Source of the DNA: Laburnicola sp. R22_1
Lineage: Eukaryota; Ascomycota; Dothideomycetes; Pleosporales; Didymosphaeriaceae
NCBI GenBank assembly: GCA_014281115.1
Contig: JACONQ010000015.1
Location: forward strand, 744,001-808,000
Length of the DNA: 64,000 bases
Direction: 5' to 3'
Position 1 is the stretch's first letter. Every line of letters begins with the position of its first letter. Both the position numbers and the translations under genes were made by a program. The notes under the pieces were generated by a model, which was not told the origin of the DNA, did no database searches, and worked only from the letters and a program-made list of their open reading frames with translations. Positions 22,160 through 33,202 of the stretch are shown here, piece by piece.

Positions 22160-22816
22160 TTATTGCCCTCGATATAACTCACTGCGTGAAGCGCGAGCGA
22201 GCGAACTACGTGACGAAGAGTGCTGAAACCAAGCGTCGGTGGGAGTACCGAGCACGGGAATTTCCAACCCGGTGAATGTCAGCGACCATGTCACAAACGC
22301 CCAATCTACGACTTCGACGCCGTGTTCTGCCCCTGCTAGAACGCAATTTGAACATTTTGTCTGCGACGATGGAACAATCGCCCAGTCGGCTACGTCGATG
22401 CCATGTTCGACTCCAGCTTGGATGTGGCTTCCACCCATCCCTGAGACCGACTCTTCAGCAGCTCGAGTGCTGCGTCTACCCAGCGCAGACGCCGCATACA
22501 TGCTATGCGCAAACCCGGTTTCGGAATCAAACTTGGGCGGACGCTCTATCCCGATTCCTGTATGTGACGACCCCGATCGTGCAACAAGACCTTTCGAACA
22601 GGCGCTCCACACCTTCATCACCGCGCTTGGATCGGCCTGGTAACGGTTCCGGCGGTGCCGACGCATCTGCGGTGGTGGTAAATCTGCGTGGGACGTCGAT
22701 AAGGCTCGGTTTGCTTGCGAGGGCAAGCGGTCGCGGTCAGTGATGGATGTTTTGATGGCTGGGAGCGGTTTACGAGGGATAGAGCGCGGAGGCTTTTTTG
22801 TGGTTTGAGAGGCCAT
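22160..22816 (-). CDS. Hypothetical protein with a duplicated 15-residue motif
   Basis: Open frame reaching to 22975; I prefer the second in-frame ATG at 22816 (MASQTTKKPPRSIPRKPLPA, 218 aa) because the longer version adds only a Pro/His/Ser-rich leader. The N-terminal part is basic and Pro-rich. The C-terminal part carries two near-identical blocks, AGVEHGIDVADWAIV and AGAEHGVEVVDWAFV, 33 residues apart, each with the pattern AG-x-EHG-h-x-V-x-DWA-h-V. No known domain is recognised. A Pro-rich start and single-exon form leave some doubt that it is a real gene; the motif duplication is the best argument that it is. Confidence 0.45.
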   Translation of the reverse strand: MASQTTKKPPRSIPRKPLPAIKTSITDRDRLPSQANRALSTSHADLPPPQMRRHRRNRYQADPSAVMKVWSACSKGLVARSGSSHTGIGIERPPKFDSETGFAHSMYAASALGRRSTRAAEESVSGMGGSHIQAGVEHGIDVADWAIVPSSQTKCSNCVLAGAEHGVEVVDWAFVTWSLTFTGLEIPVLGTPTDAWFQHSSSRSSLARASRSELYRGQ

Positions 22817-23261
22817 TTTGGGAGGTGGGGTGTGAGTGGGCTGGGGCTGGGGCTGCGAGGTTTTGAGGGTGGGGAGTCTCATGGAGTGGCTGGGTGAATG
22901 AGTGCTGAGGTGGGGATGCGGGACAAAGAGAGGGGGTGGAGTGTGACATAGAGCTGTGATGTATCGGGAAGACATTTTGCGGCGTATGTGAAAGATAATT
23001 CTGGACTGGACGTGTGCAAGTCGGATCCGAACTCAGATGCTTAGCTCTAGCAGCAGTCTTGTCAGTAGCAAGTGACGCCAGTGTACGGTATAACCAGGCA
23101 TACAAAGAAGTCTCTCCATCCCCTAATGCTTTGAAAGATTGCTTTGTTCTAAATTTTTCTTTGTTTGCCACTATATCGCTCAAAGACAAATACAATCCCA
23201 TTGTAGCGCTTCTATTTTCTCTCTTTATCCCATCATCCCATTATCATCTGCCCACCACACA

Positions 23262-24980
23262 ATGACCCAGCCCTACCTCTATCATCTAAAGAATGCCGCC
23301 TCACCCAATACGTCCACAAAATCAGCATTCTCCAAAATCCACCATCGCATTCGCATTCCACACCGAACCAAACGCAAAAACTCACATCTTTCGATGGCCG
23401 TCATAAACGTCGTAGTCCAAGCCGCCAATACAGGCGACCGCTTCCACCTCCTCAATGACGCCAGCGTCCTCCCAAGTAACCTCACCAACCCCATCCACCC
23501 GATCTTCCAGCACCAACACTCCGTGTTCCTCGGCCAAACCCCCCACATGAAGCAAGCCCTCCAATTAGCCTCCCTCTTCCTCACCGTCGACCCCCTCCTA
23601 GACTTCTTCGTCCCAATGACATACGGCGACATCCACCCCACCCCCAGCAAAGACTCCACCTACCTCCACTGCCCCACGCACGAACCCAACAGCACCCCCC
23701 TCCAATACAGCCACGAGCCCATCCGCGAACTCCTCCTCTGCCTCTCCCACTGCACCATCTTCCGCTGGAAAACCTGGGACTCCCCAGAAGAAGCCCGCCT
23801 CTGGGGCCGCACCAAACTCCGCCAAACTGCCCCCGTACATACCCCCCGCTGCACCCACAGCGACACGCTCAACCACTTCTCCACCACGCACTCGGCGCTC
23901 ATCGACCTCAACGGCGCGCTTCTAGCCTTCTACGCAGACGAGCAAAACGGATATGCGTCGCGCTCGCTGTGCGATCGCTTCCGGCACGACTTCCAGATCG
24001 CCGCGACGCTCGTACATGAAATCGTCCACGCGTACGGCGCCGTGCATCGACGCGATTTGGCGGAGCCGTGGACTAGGCTCGACCATCCGACCTGCGAGTG
24101 GGGCTGGGCGTGGGAGAATTTCATGTTCGGCTCGATTGTCCAGTCGCACGATCGGTCGACGCTGGGGACACACATCCAGCTGCACAAGCTGTGGTCCAAC
24201 GATGCGATGTGCAAGGAGCATGGCGGGAAGGAATACGTTGCTGTGCCTGTGGCGTGGACGGCGCAGTGGTTTCGGAGGGAGACGTGGGAAAAGGTGGAGA
24301 AGGAGGGGATTTGGGGGGTGAAGTTGCCTGAGGCGAGACTGAAGATTTATTCGTCGACGCCTTTGGGGTATTGGGTTGTTAAGACGGATGATGAGAAGGC
24401 GAGGGAGGACGTTGAGTATCATCGTGATAAGGCGGCATTGGTGGCGCTCGAGGATCAGCTGCCGGGGAGGAAGCCGCATACGATCACGAACAATTTGTCC
24501 AGGATGATATGGATGCCGATGGATAAGACGACGTATGTTCCTGTCCCGTCTCGCGCTATCTACGGGCCGGCTGATAATACGAGGCAGAATGTCGTTGATA
24601 GGGGGGCTTTTCTCGCCGAAGCTAAACAGGTTGTGCGGAAGATTAAGGGGCCGCTTGCGGTGTCGAAGAAGCTGTCGAAGGCCACCACGTCAGTGTATTT
24701 TGATACGAATGGTACTTCACGCGGTGCTTCGAATACACCTTCGACGCTTCCGCAGGCCATACCTGCAGCAGCTGAACTCAGCGCTCACCGCGCAACAACG
24801 AGTAGCTCTTCGAGGACTTTGTCAGCTCCACAAATCATGTCTATGGCAGCCGGGCTGAGCGTCGACCCCAAGTCTTCGACTAATAGCAACGGCAAGCGCC
24901 ATCGGGACGAGGACTGCACAGTGACAGCGACGTCTCGCCCGAGCAAGAAGGCTCGACCAAGTGTCTCAGTACGAGCCTGA
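23262..24980 (+). CDS. Putative zincin-type metallopeptidase with basic tail
   Basis: Single exon, 572 aa from the ATG at 23262 (accacacaATGACC); the frame is open further upstream but only through T-rich leader. The core has LVHEIVHAYG, an HExxH zinc motif at about residues 252-256, followed by CEWGWAWENFMFG (Glu279 and Glu285 are candidate third ligands), a spacing like that of gluzincins. Nothing like a signal peptide is present; the N-terminus is basic. Residues about 490-572 are Ser/Thr/Ala-rich and end with NGKRHRDED and RPSKKARPS, possible nuclear localisation signals. I recognise the HExxH...E-x-G-x-x-WE-x-x-x-FG layout as recurring in uncharacterised fungal proteins, but no activity is established. 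Function unknown; a nuclear or cytosolic protease is inference. Confidence 0.7.
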   Translation: MTQPYLYHLKNAASPNTSTKSAFSKIHHRIRIPHRTKRKNSHLSMAVINVVVQAANTGDRFHLLNDASVLPSNLTNPIHPIFQHQHSVFLGQTPHMKQALQLASLFLTVDPLLDFFVPMTYGDIHPTPSKDSTYLHCPTHEPNSTPLQYSHEPIRELLLCLSHCTIFRWKTWDSPEEARLWGRTKLRQTAPVHTPRCTHSDTLNHFSTTHSALIDLNGALLAFYADEQNGYASRSLCDRFRHDFQIAATLVHEIVHAYGAVHRRDLAEPWTRLDHPTCEWGWAWENFMFGSIVQSHDRSTLGTHIQLHKLWSNDAMCKEHGGKEYVAVPVAWTAQWFRRETWEKVEKEGIWGVKLPEARLKIYSSTPLGYWVVKTDDEKAREDVEYHRDKAALVALEDQLPGRKPHTITNNLSRMIWMPMDKTTYVPVPSRAIYGPADNTRQNVVDRGAFLAEAKQVVRKIKGPLAVSKKLSKATTSVYFDTNGTSRGASNTPSTLPQAIPAAAELSAHRATTSSSSRTLSAPQIMSMAAGLSVDPKSSTNSNGKRHRDEDCTVTATSRPSKKARPSVSVRA

Positions 24981-26280
24981 ATGTAGGAAGTCGCGACACA
25001 GGATTCTAAAACCATGACCCCATCATAGCATTTATTCTCAAACCAGCGTTTTTAAGCCACAGAAAGAATCATAGCATAGCACACTCACATCCTTATTGCG
25101 CATTCCATTCCATCCACAAACGCATTTCACGAACCACATATAGTCTGCATAGCTCTCAATATTTACTATCAAACCATCATTTAAACCCAGTTATCTCTTC
25201 ATCTATCACGCCCCAAAACCCAGTCCATCATCCCAGTCCCACGGTATGGATACTCTGTCCCACTCCAGAATAACCGACACAAACCCCCAAATTATCCATC
25301 TACTATCCCACACCGCCATTCCCCACCCCCACCACCCGCCACACCTCAAGAACCACATCGCCCGCCTCCCAGCCCATCTCATCTCACATGTTGCTATTTT
25401 AATCCTCCCATCGACTGCATGCATGCACAGCCCCCCACCTGCCCCCTACTACTCGCTCGCTCGTTCGTCCACACTCCGCAAAACCATAATCTTATTCCCA
25501 GACGCACAATAACCTTCCACGTACAGCCTACATTCCAGGCGCGCAAACAGTAAGATTAGAGAGAGGTACACCCGACGTTTGCGAGACTCGGCTCCCCTAG
25601 GTACTGCCTGCGTGCGTGTAGCAAACTCTCCTTTGCACCGTCCGTCGGGAGGGAGGGAAACCACAAAGCAAAACGAGATTATACTCTTTCATTCGTTCAA
25701 GCGTGAACAGCTCACCAACATGCACGCACGCATCCCGTCTCCAATCTACAAAAGACCCCGTTTACAGTCTCGTTCCTTCCTTCACCTGCCCAGCCCACAA
25801 ACTTTCCGCCCCCAATTGAAAAACCGCCCCGCCCCGCACACACACGCCCGCTTATCCCTCACTACCGAAAGCGCAATGCATCGTATGGAGGTATACCTAC
25901 CCACCACACAGTATGCGGAAAACGCACATTGTTAAAGCTTGAAGACTGAATGTGGGTACCTTCTAGATGCGCGCTGCAGGCATCCATGGATGCATGTATC
26001 GATCAATCAATCAACCAACCAACCAGTCCATACACAACGCACCATCCAAAATACCTTTTATCGCAGAGATCAAATAAGGAAATAGATGCCTGCCTTCGAA
26101 AGCCACGTCCCTTCCTTCCATGTTCTTCTTCCGTTGATTTGAAGAGTTGTACAGGCGTCACATATCCACGCATGCATGCGTAGATTATTTTTTTCAATCA
26201 TAGAGAGAGGGGCATATATAACCCGCAACCAGGAAAAGGAAAGTAGAGATAACCTAGTTAAATAAGTACTAGACTAAATA

Positions 26281-26327
<47 letters not shown>

Positions 26328-26623
26328 TCTCGTTGGAACTCGCTACATAGCACGCACCCATATTGCCCCACCCAGCCACAACTAGCTAGATACAAAAACC
26401 CCAAGAAACAAAAAAGAAAAGACATAATCCGCCCTAAACTTCCAAGCCAATGGTGACAAGCGCGGGTATCATGTTACGAAGCGAAGCGAAGAGAAGAGAA
26501 GAAAGAAACCGCAATGCGCAGCCAGCATCCGAGAACAGTGGCGGTATGTATATATGAAGCAGAGGAAGAGGAACGCTCAATAGCAGTAATCAGATATGCA
26601 AGTGAATAAAGAGTCTAGATGGT
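24981..26623. other. Convergent 3' intergenic region
   Basis: 1.6 kb of C/A-rich sequence with a CCCTAGGTAC site (25595-25604) and an AAGC microsatellite. No gene recognised. Confidence 0.55.
26288..26327 (-). repeat. (GCTT)10 microsatellite (AAGC on plus strand)
   Basis: Ten perfect tetranucleotides, 297 bases past the stop of the minus-strand gene at 26624, so sense-strand (GCTT)n as in the formin 3' region. Confidence 0.95.
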
Positions 26624-27817
26624 TCAACCGCTCCTCCAGCCGCGGGATATCTTCCATCGAGATTCGAGTTCGCGGGCCCTAGCGGCAGCTTCTCTGCGCT
26701 TGAGCGCGTGCATTTCACGTTGGCTCTGCGCGTAGTCGGGTAGTTCGTCGTCCGGAGGCCGCTGCTCGTTTTCCGCTAGTCCTAGTCGCTCCAGCTCCAG
26801 GTTGATGGCGTTCAGATGGACGCGGGGAGAAGAGGGTGCATTCATGCCATACGAGTCTCGACGGGGGAGAGCCGAGGCGGAGACAGAGAAATCTTGCGGG
26901 GCCTGCGCGGACGCCCAGTCGTATTGTGGTACCTCGGTCGTCACGGGCTCCGATTGGGCCGACGTGTTGCGAGCAAGGAACGGTATCCTGTCGTTCTGGG
27001 AGCCGCGGGCAAAGAGCGAGCCTTGCAGGCGCGGTGAGTCCGATGACGACAAGGGGTCGGAGCCATCCGGAAGGCCAGCAGTGGCTTCCACAAAAAGATG
27101 AAAGTCGGAAGCATCTCCAAAGGGCTCCGTCGGCGACATCCAGGTATGTGGTCGTGGTGCGTCCGCGAGGGCTTCGCGAGCTGTTGCAGACGAGTGCGTA
27201 TTCGAGTCGGGGAACGTCCTTCGTGGTCGCGGGGGTCCCGCTTCGAAGTAGGTCGCCATTGACACAGCGCGTTGCTGTTCCGATACATCGGGACGGAGTG
27301 AGTAAGGCTGATATTGCTGGTGTTGGTGATATTGCGGCTCATCACTGTAGTGCGCGGCCGCAGAACGGGCACGCAGCATGTCTGACGGTGGGCTATATCG
27401 AAGAGGCGAACTAGGCATGCTACGAGACTCGTAGTGGCTGTGGTACGGCTCGGGACTTAGCCTATCATTTGAAGATGTTCGTCTGTGGGAACCAGGCTGA
27501 AGATGGGACGGATCGAGGTTACCAGCGGGCTTTCGTTTTATCAGGTCAAGCAGGAAAGGTTTGTGCTTTTTTTTTGGCGAGGCAGGATTAGGCGGAAGCG
27601 GTTTGTTCAGTGCTACTGTGGTTGTGGATATCAATGGCACGGCAGCCGCTTGCTGTTCCGAGAAGGATCGAGAAGCGCGATGGCGGGTGGTGGTAGTAGC
27701 TTGGTAGGCGGACTGATGCTGTTGCTGTTCCTGGCGGCGTCTGGTGCTTGGCAGGTTAAACCATAGCTCAGTGTCGTCGTTTGCGGTGCTCCGCGGTCGA
27801 GGTTGGGGTGTAGACAT
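26624..27817 (-). CDS. Low-complexity hypothetical protein
   Basis: 397 aa from MSTPQPRPRSTANDDTELWF. The frame is open upstream to 28057, but just before this ATG there is a pyrimidine-rich acceptor (TTATATTCTTGCAG) followed by 24 bases and the ATG, which suggests a 5' UTR intron and supports the shorter protein. The protein is Ser/Pro/Gln/His-rich and disordered, with a short basic patch PKKKHKPFLLDLIKRKP near residue 80 and a charged helical C-terminus (QSREMHALKRREAAARARE) that may form a coiled coil. No catalytic domain is visible. It may be a scaffold or cell-polarity-type protein, but that is a guess. Confidence 0.65.
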   Translation of the reverse strand: MSTPQPRPRSTANDDTELWFNLPSTRRRQEQQQHQSAYQATTTTRHRASRSFSEQQAAAVPLISTTTVALNKPLPPNPASPKKKHKPFLLDLIKRKPAGNLDPSHLQPGSHRRTSSNDRLSPEPYHSHYESRSMPSSPLRYSPPSDMLRARSAAAHYSDEPQYHQHQQYQPYSLRPDVSEQQRAVSMATYFEAGPPRPRRTFPDSNTHSSATAREALADAPRPHTWMSPTEPFGDASDFHLFVEATAGLPDGSDPLSSSDSPRLQGSLFARGSQNDRIPFLARNTSAQSEPVTTEVPQYDWASAQAPQDFSVSASALPRRDSYGMNAPSSPRVHLNAINLELERLGLAENEQRPPDDELPDYAQSQREMHALKRREAAARARELESRWKISRGWRSG

Positions 27818-30800
27818 GGGCTCCTCTTGCTTGGTGTCGGGGGACACCTGCAAGAATATAAAGCTGGAAGTGATGAGCGACTTGGCCGTGAACGACAGAT
27901 CCGGGTTGCAAGTGGCGACAGTGGTTGGGCCCGTCAGCAGCTGGGCGTCGGGTAGCATTCTACTATCGAAGCTGTGCAGGTTGTTGTCCAGGCTGGCGTG
28001 GTGCCAGGGTGCGGGTCGGGAAGTATGGAGGGGCTGCAGCAACGGTTGCAGAGGCAACAGACGGTACCGAGCTACTGCATGCAGCGAGATTCAGCCAAAG
28101 GCTGTGGTCCAGATGAGGCGGGCTGGAGGGAGATTGGTGCAAGGGCGGGCCAGTCAAGAATGCAGGAAGGGGCAAACGTGTGGGTAGGGTAGGACGCGAG
28201 GGTGTCTATGGCTGGTTGGCGTAGGTAGAGAGCGGTAGGTAGTAGTAGGGTGGATGCAGGGGTGCGGCGCTCTTAACCCATGGCGGAGGGCGGCGGTGGT
28301 GGTATGTAATATGTATCCACTCAACTCACCCACTGTCCAGCACGAGAGATGGTATGGTCGACGACAAGACGCTTGCTAGCCCCGGCAAACAGTCCCCAGG
28401 CGTCGGAACGAGCAACGAGGCTGCGCTATCAGGGCGCCAAAGCGTCCGAGGAGGCCTTTGCGGAGATTGCTGTGAAAGCGCCCATGTGCGTGGAAGCCGT
28501 ACCAGAGGCCCCCTTGGGCAGCACGGCGGATGGCAGGCGGAGACTGCTGTTGGCCAGCAGCCGGGGCGTGCGTGCTCCCGCGAGGCTTGCAGCAGCGGTA
28601 GGAGTCGCGCGCGTGGCGTAAGGAGTCCGCTGATGAGGTGTGCCGCTGCTCCGGCTGCGCGCACCGTGACTGACTGCTCGCCTCAGCGACATGGCTTCGC
28701 AGGTAGCACAGTCCGACAGAATGAATGGAAGATGCGCTTGACGACGCTCCGTTGGCCATGGTGACCGATTGGGGGTGTTGCGGCAGGGGAGATGACGTGC
28801 ACAGCCCCGCTGCGCCGTCGCCTAAGAATAGGCGCGCTATACCGGAGTCGCCTCTCGGGCTGCACAAACTTCCTCTTCTCTCTCCATTCACCACTGCCCA
28901 AGATGCTCACCGTCGCTCCCTGGAGTCTCACTGATCACTCCCGGCAAATGGACACCTGCGAGTTCGAGCCTGTTCTGGGGAAAGCTGCTGATCATCGCGC
29001 GCGCCAGCATCCGTTTGACCGCACACCAGGCAGCCCATTACCTACCTACTGCTGTCGCTGTCGCTGTTGCCGTGGCCGTTGCACTGCCCGAAACAATGCA
29101 TCTGTCTCCGCCGTGCTGCGTCGACTTCCGGACACGCCAAACGAGCGTGCAGATAACGCTGCTGCAGGCCTCCAACCACGCCGCCAGCTCAGCCTGGCCG
29201 CTGTCCCGAACCACGGCGAGGCTGCTGCTGTTGTCCCCACAGGCAGCCTTGCCATTCACCCGTTGCGGCACTGGCAGGATCAACAGGAACGAGCGATGAC
29301 CTGTCTAGCGTCTCGCTCCACAATCCTCCGCGATTCACTCAAACTACCCGGCCGCCAACGACCTGACGCGGCTCTGAATCCATCGAGAGAGGAACGCTCG
29401 CAGCTCGAGCACTTGAGCCCGGGCTGCACCTTGCAACCGTTGTCGTCGCAGGAAACGATGAATGAAGTTGCTTTGGCGTTGCTGACGTGCTTCCATTCAA
29501 TACACAATAGCCCGGTTTAATCAGCTCGCTCTTCGCCCGTTTCAGGAAAGCGCGCCTGGCACCACATGTGACGTCTCTTGTCTGTTGACCGCCGGGACGG
29601 GCCCGGCGCACTTGCTCGACGACGCCCGTCGTTGCTTCCCTGCCCGCCAGAGGCACAAATAACTCAACGAGTGCTATTCACCGACCCACAATGCTCCGTG
29701 TACGCGCTATCCAAGCTCCCATACAAACTATTATCGAGTACAGTTGTACAAGACCCCGAGATAGGTAGGGGAACCCATGGGTAGATCCTGTTCCTTCGTG
29801 CTGTTCCAGCCCCGCCTTGGATCCTGTCGGCTTCACTAGACGCACAATTTCTACTGACTAACCGCCTAGGTACTTACCATACAGTGGCATACACCAAGGC
29901 CGGATGCCGATAGCACAAAAAAAGCACCAACAACTAAGATAAACCCGCCACAACACGCACCGCGGCAGATCCGCGTACGAAACAACGACAATCCTCATGA
30001 CGCATAACCACCCCGCACACTCCAACGACACAAAACCAGCCCACAAAAACCCGCTCCATACCCTCCTCCCGTGCGCAACTCGTACGAAAATACCTCACGA
30101 GTCACTGCATCATCACCCACCCAAAAAAGAGCGCATCCCCGCTGACTAAACTCTTACCTAACATTCACTCACTTCCCAACGACCCAACGCTCTGAAACAC
30201 GTTCCCATCGGACAATAGCCTAGGTAGACCAGCAACGACAAAAAACTCTGAACCGCCGTTTCATCCATCTGCCCTACCTACCAAGTGCTAGCTAGCTACC
30301 GGTACGGACTTGGTGCCCCGTCTAGCTCACGAAGCCTCCTAGCTTTCCGCATCGGGACCACGACCTCGAGCGGATAAGCGCAGGCCGTGCGCCGTAGTTC
30401 TTCTTCTCTAAAGCTTTCTTGATTCTCGTAGAGGGATCGAGCGGTCGAGGCGATGACATGAGATGGGATGGGGGCGACCCGGGAGGCGACCCGGGAGGCG
30501 ACCCGGAGATTGCCGAGGCGGAGTTCGGAGGCTAAGGTGGTGGCCGTAGGTAAGGCTGATGGTATGAGATGGGCAAGTTGCTTGATCGTTTGTTTGTGGA
30601 TGCTATTATTACGAGGTGGGTTACTTGCGGTGATTGGGTGGTGGGGTGTGGTGTGAGCGATGATGGTGCTATGTATGTTGGGATGGCGTGCGTTGCGAAA
30701 CTCCAGGACTGGCCGGGCGAGTTCGTTCTAATGCGGAAGCTTTTTGACGGTTGGACCGACGTGCTTGCATGGCTGGGAGGTAGGTAGATAAGGCGATTGG

Positions 30801-31401
30801 GCATCTGGTCCGATCGATGTTGTTCGTAGTAGAGACTGCGCTGTTTTTAATGCCGCCTGGCCTGTTGAACATGACATACTCAGTGACACTATACCTACAT
30901 CATCAAAACAGATTATTTTACGTTTATAATACGTGTGTGTTTTCTTTTGGCTATTCTCACTAAAAGGGACGTTAGCTAGCTATAGTAAGCTTATACGCTT
31001 AGTTATTAGTTATATAATAAGTTATGTAATATTAGTTAGGTCGGTGTCGGCAATGTTGAATAAATACATATCTTCCGAGGCGGGGGCGCGGTCTATAGAT
31101 GTGAATGGGTGACTGGCTGGAGAGGGGGATGAAGTTGAAAGGGCGGACATATTATTGGGTATTATGGGGTGATTTGGATTATGGTGAGGGTTTGGAGTTG
31201 AGCCGCGGAGGTGTAGGGTGGCTTTTGATATGGAGTTGTAGGGGGGAGGAAGCAGTGAATTGACGTGTGCGCAGTGATGTATGGAAGAATGTTCAGGGAT
31301 GGGTTTAGTAAGCGTAGTTGCTTGTGTAAACAAATGATGTAAAGGGATGAGGGGGGAATTGGGAATTCATAGCTGGCTTCAAGGTAGGGTGTTGATCTGC
31401 A
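27818..31401. other. Long gene-poor stretch (3.6 kb)
   Basis: Open frames up to 242 codons exist on both strands, but they overlap one another, are Arg/Ala/Ser-rich GC-bias frames and show no domain. The stretch includes the presumed promoter and leader of the gene at 26624-27817, a 12-bp tandem repeat near 30474 and an AT-rich patch at about 30890-31060. Confidence 0.5.
30474..30509 (+). repeat. Short tandem repeat, 12-bp unit x3
   Basis: Three consecutive copies of a gcgacccgggag-type unit (the last imperfect), each with a CCCGGG core. Confidence 0.85.
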
Positions 31402-33029
31402 TTGCTTCATCGCACTGCACAAGTGACAAGCTTCCAAGGTTGGGTCGCATATGACTGTCCCCTCCCTTTATCGACTCCTCTACAACCGCAAACGTCCTTG
31501 GCACAGTGCCCTCAAATATCATTCCCAATCACGACCACCACACAAACCTCAAAACATGCCTTGCCATGGGCCAAGAACAAAGGCAGAGCCAAAAGCAACC
31601 CCACCGACCCCGACGCCCAAAAAAAGCACCAAAAAGACCGCGAGCTCCAAACCCGCCCCACCCGCAACTGGAAAGTAATTCGACAGCTTGGTAAAAAAGA
31701 CGGCAACAACGGTGGTCTCAACGGCGGCGTCTTCATCGTCAAAGACCGCGCCACCGGCACTTTGTACGTTGAAAAGCGGGCCAAAAAGAGCACGTGCGCC
31801 GCTCCAAAATGGTGCTCCAAGAGATCATCATCCTAAAATATCTGTCCAAGCCGTCGCACGCGCACATCACCAAGATGGTAGACCACTTCGTCGACGCAGC
31901 GAGGAGCATGAGCAGTATCTACCTCGAGCGATGCGACGTCGGCGGCTTGAACGTCTTCATCGAGACGCGCGTCAACAGCGTAGGGAGCCTCTTCGACGAA
32001 CTCGACGTCTGGGAGTGGTTTATTCAGCTCTTCGACGCGCTCACCTACTGCCACTACGGGCCGAACCCCGCGGCACGCTTCAGCAAGACGCGCGCTGAAG
32101 ACTGGGCCGACGCGTGGGACATGGTGTTCCATCGGGACATCAAAGTCGATAATGTACTCGTGCAGCGGGGGACGCGGCCGGGCCAGACGACGGGGTACAT
32201 CATGAAGCTTGCGGATTTTGGGTGTGCGGTGGCGCGGCGGCATATCTGGACGGATGTGGAGAATCAGCGCACGCAGCAGTCGGTCAGGATGCCTGGGTGG
32301 GAGACGCCGGAGTTTCCGCTGTTCATGGGCAGGTCGGATGTGTGGCAGCTTGCGGCTGTTGTGGGGTGTATTGCGAATGTGATTCATACGCCGTTTTTCG
32401 ATAAAGAGTGGCCGGCGCCGGGGTATTCGCAGACGCTGAATAGTGCGATTGTCGAGTCTATGAGTCCGGACCATAGGACGAGACCCAAGGCGGATGAGGT
32501 GTTGGGCTATGTGGAGAGGAAGTATCAGAAGATGAGGGGGGAGCTGGAGAGGACTCGGATGCCGCTGCCGGCGGATATTGATATGGCGAAGAGGATGAAA
32601 ATGGTGCAGAAAGGGCAGGCGCAGTTGCAGAAACGCATGCAGCAGCAGCAGCAGCGACCACAGATGCAACGCCAGCACTTCGCACCTCCGGGATACGATC
32701 CTGATATGCCTGGCCCCGGTCGATTTGGGGGTCACGGCGGAGGATTTGGAAATGCTGGATTTGGTGGTCCAGGCGGTATAGGAGGGCCTGACGGGTTCAA
32801 AAAGTACCAGAGGTATGAAGATAGGGGTAGATTCGGAGGTGAAGGAAATATTCGCGGGTTTGGCCGCAAGCGTGCGCCGAATGGGTACGAGTCGGATGAA
32901 GAGCTACATGGTATGGGCGGTCGACAGATGGGTGGATACGATGGCTCCCCATTCGGAGAAAGGCATGGGCCGTATTTCGGAGGTCGAAGGCGTGGTTATG
33001 GCTTTGATCATGGTAGATATGGTTTTTAA
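31402..33029 (+). pseudogene. Divergent protein kinase with one-base frame break
   Basis: Upstream frame (31402-31836) encodes the N-lobe: RNWKVIRQLGKKDG, GGVFIVKD and LYVEKR with the presumed ATP-binding Lys. The rest (from about 31785, to 33029) is one base out of register: RRSKMVLQEIIIL with the alpha-C Glu, FHRDIKVDNVLV, LADFGCAVARR, GWETPEFPLF and SDVWQLAAVVGCI. The two frames meet at the A5 run 31783-31787; one more base there would give a continuous kinase domain, and no intron fits. The C-terminal ~120 residues are Gln-rich then Gly/Arg/Phe-rich (RGG-like). The Ser/Thr kinase core has the DFGCA variant also seen at 45.2 and 46.7 kb. The start is uncertain: 31402 is the first in-frame ATG, but its leader looks non-coding. 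The break could be a sequencing error. Confidence 0.75.
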
Positions 33030-33202
33030 AGCCACAGTGCATTACCATTTTTACCTCTTGCCTATTCTGGGGCGACTGTCATAATTCTCGAGATAGTATT
33101 GGGTATCCTAACAATCCATAATAAGCCTCTAAGCCATCAACTTAAACCTGCAGTGTAACATCTCATGGTCAATTCTCCATTCTCAATCATCCGATAATCG
33201 AT

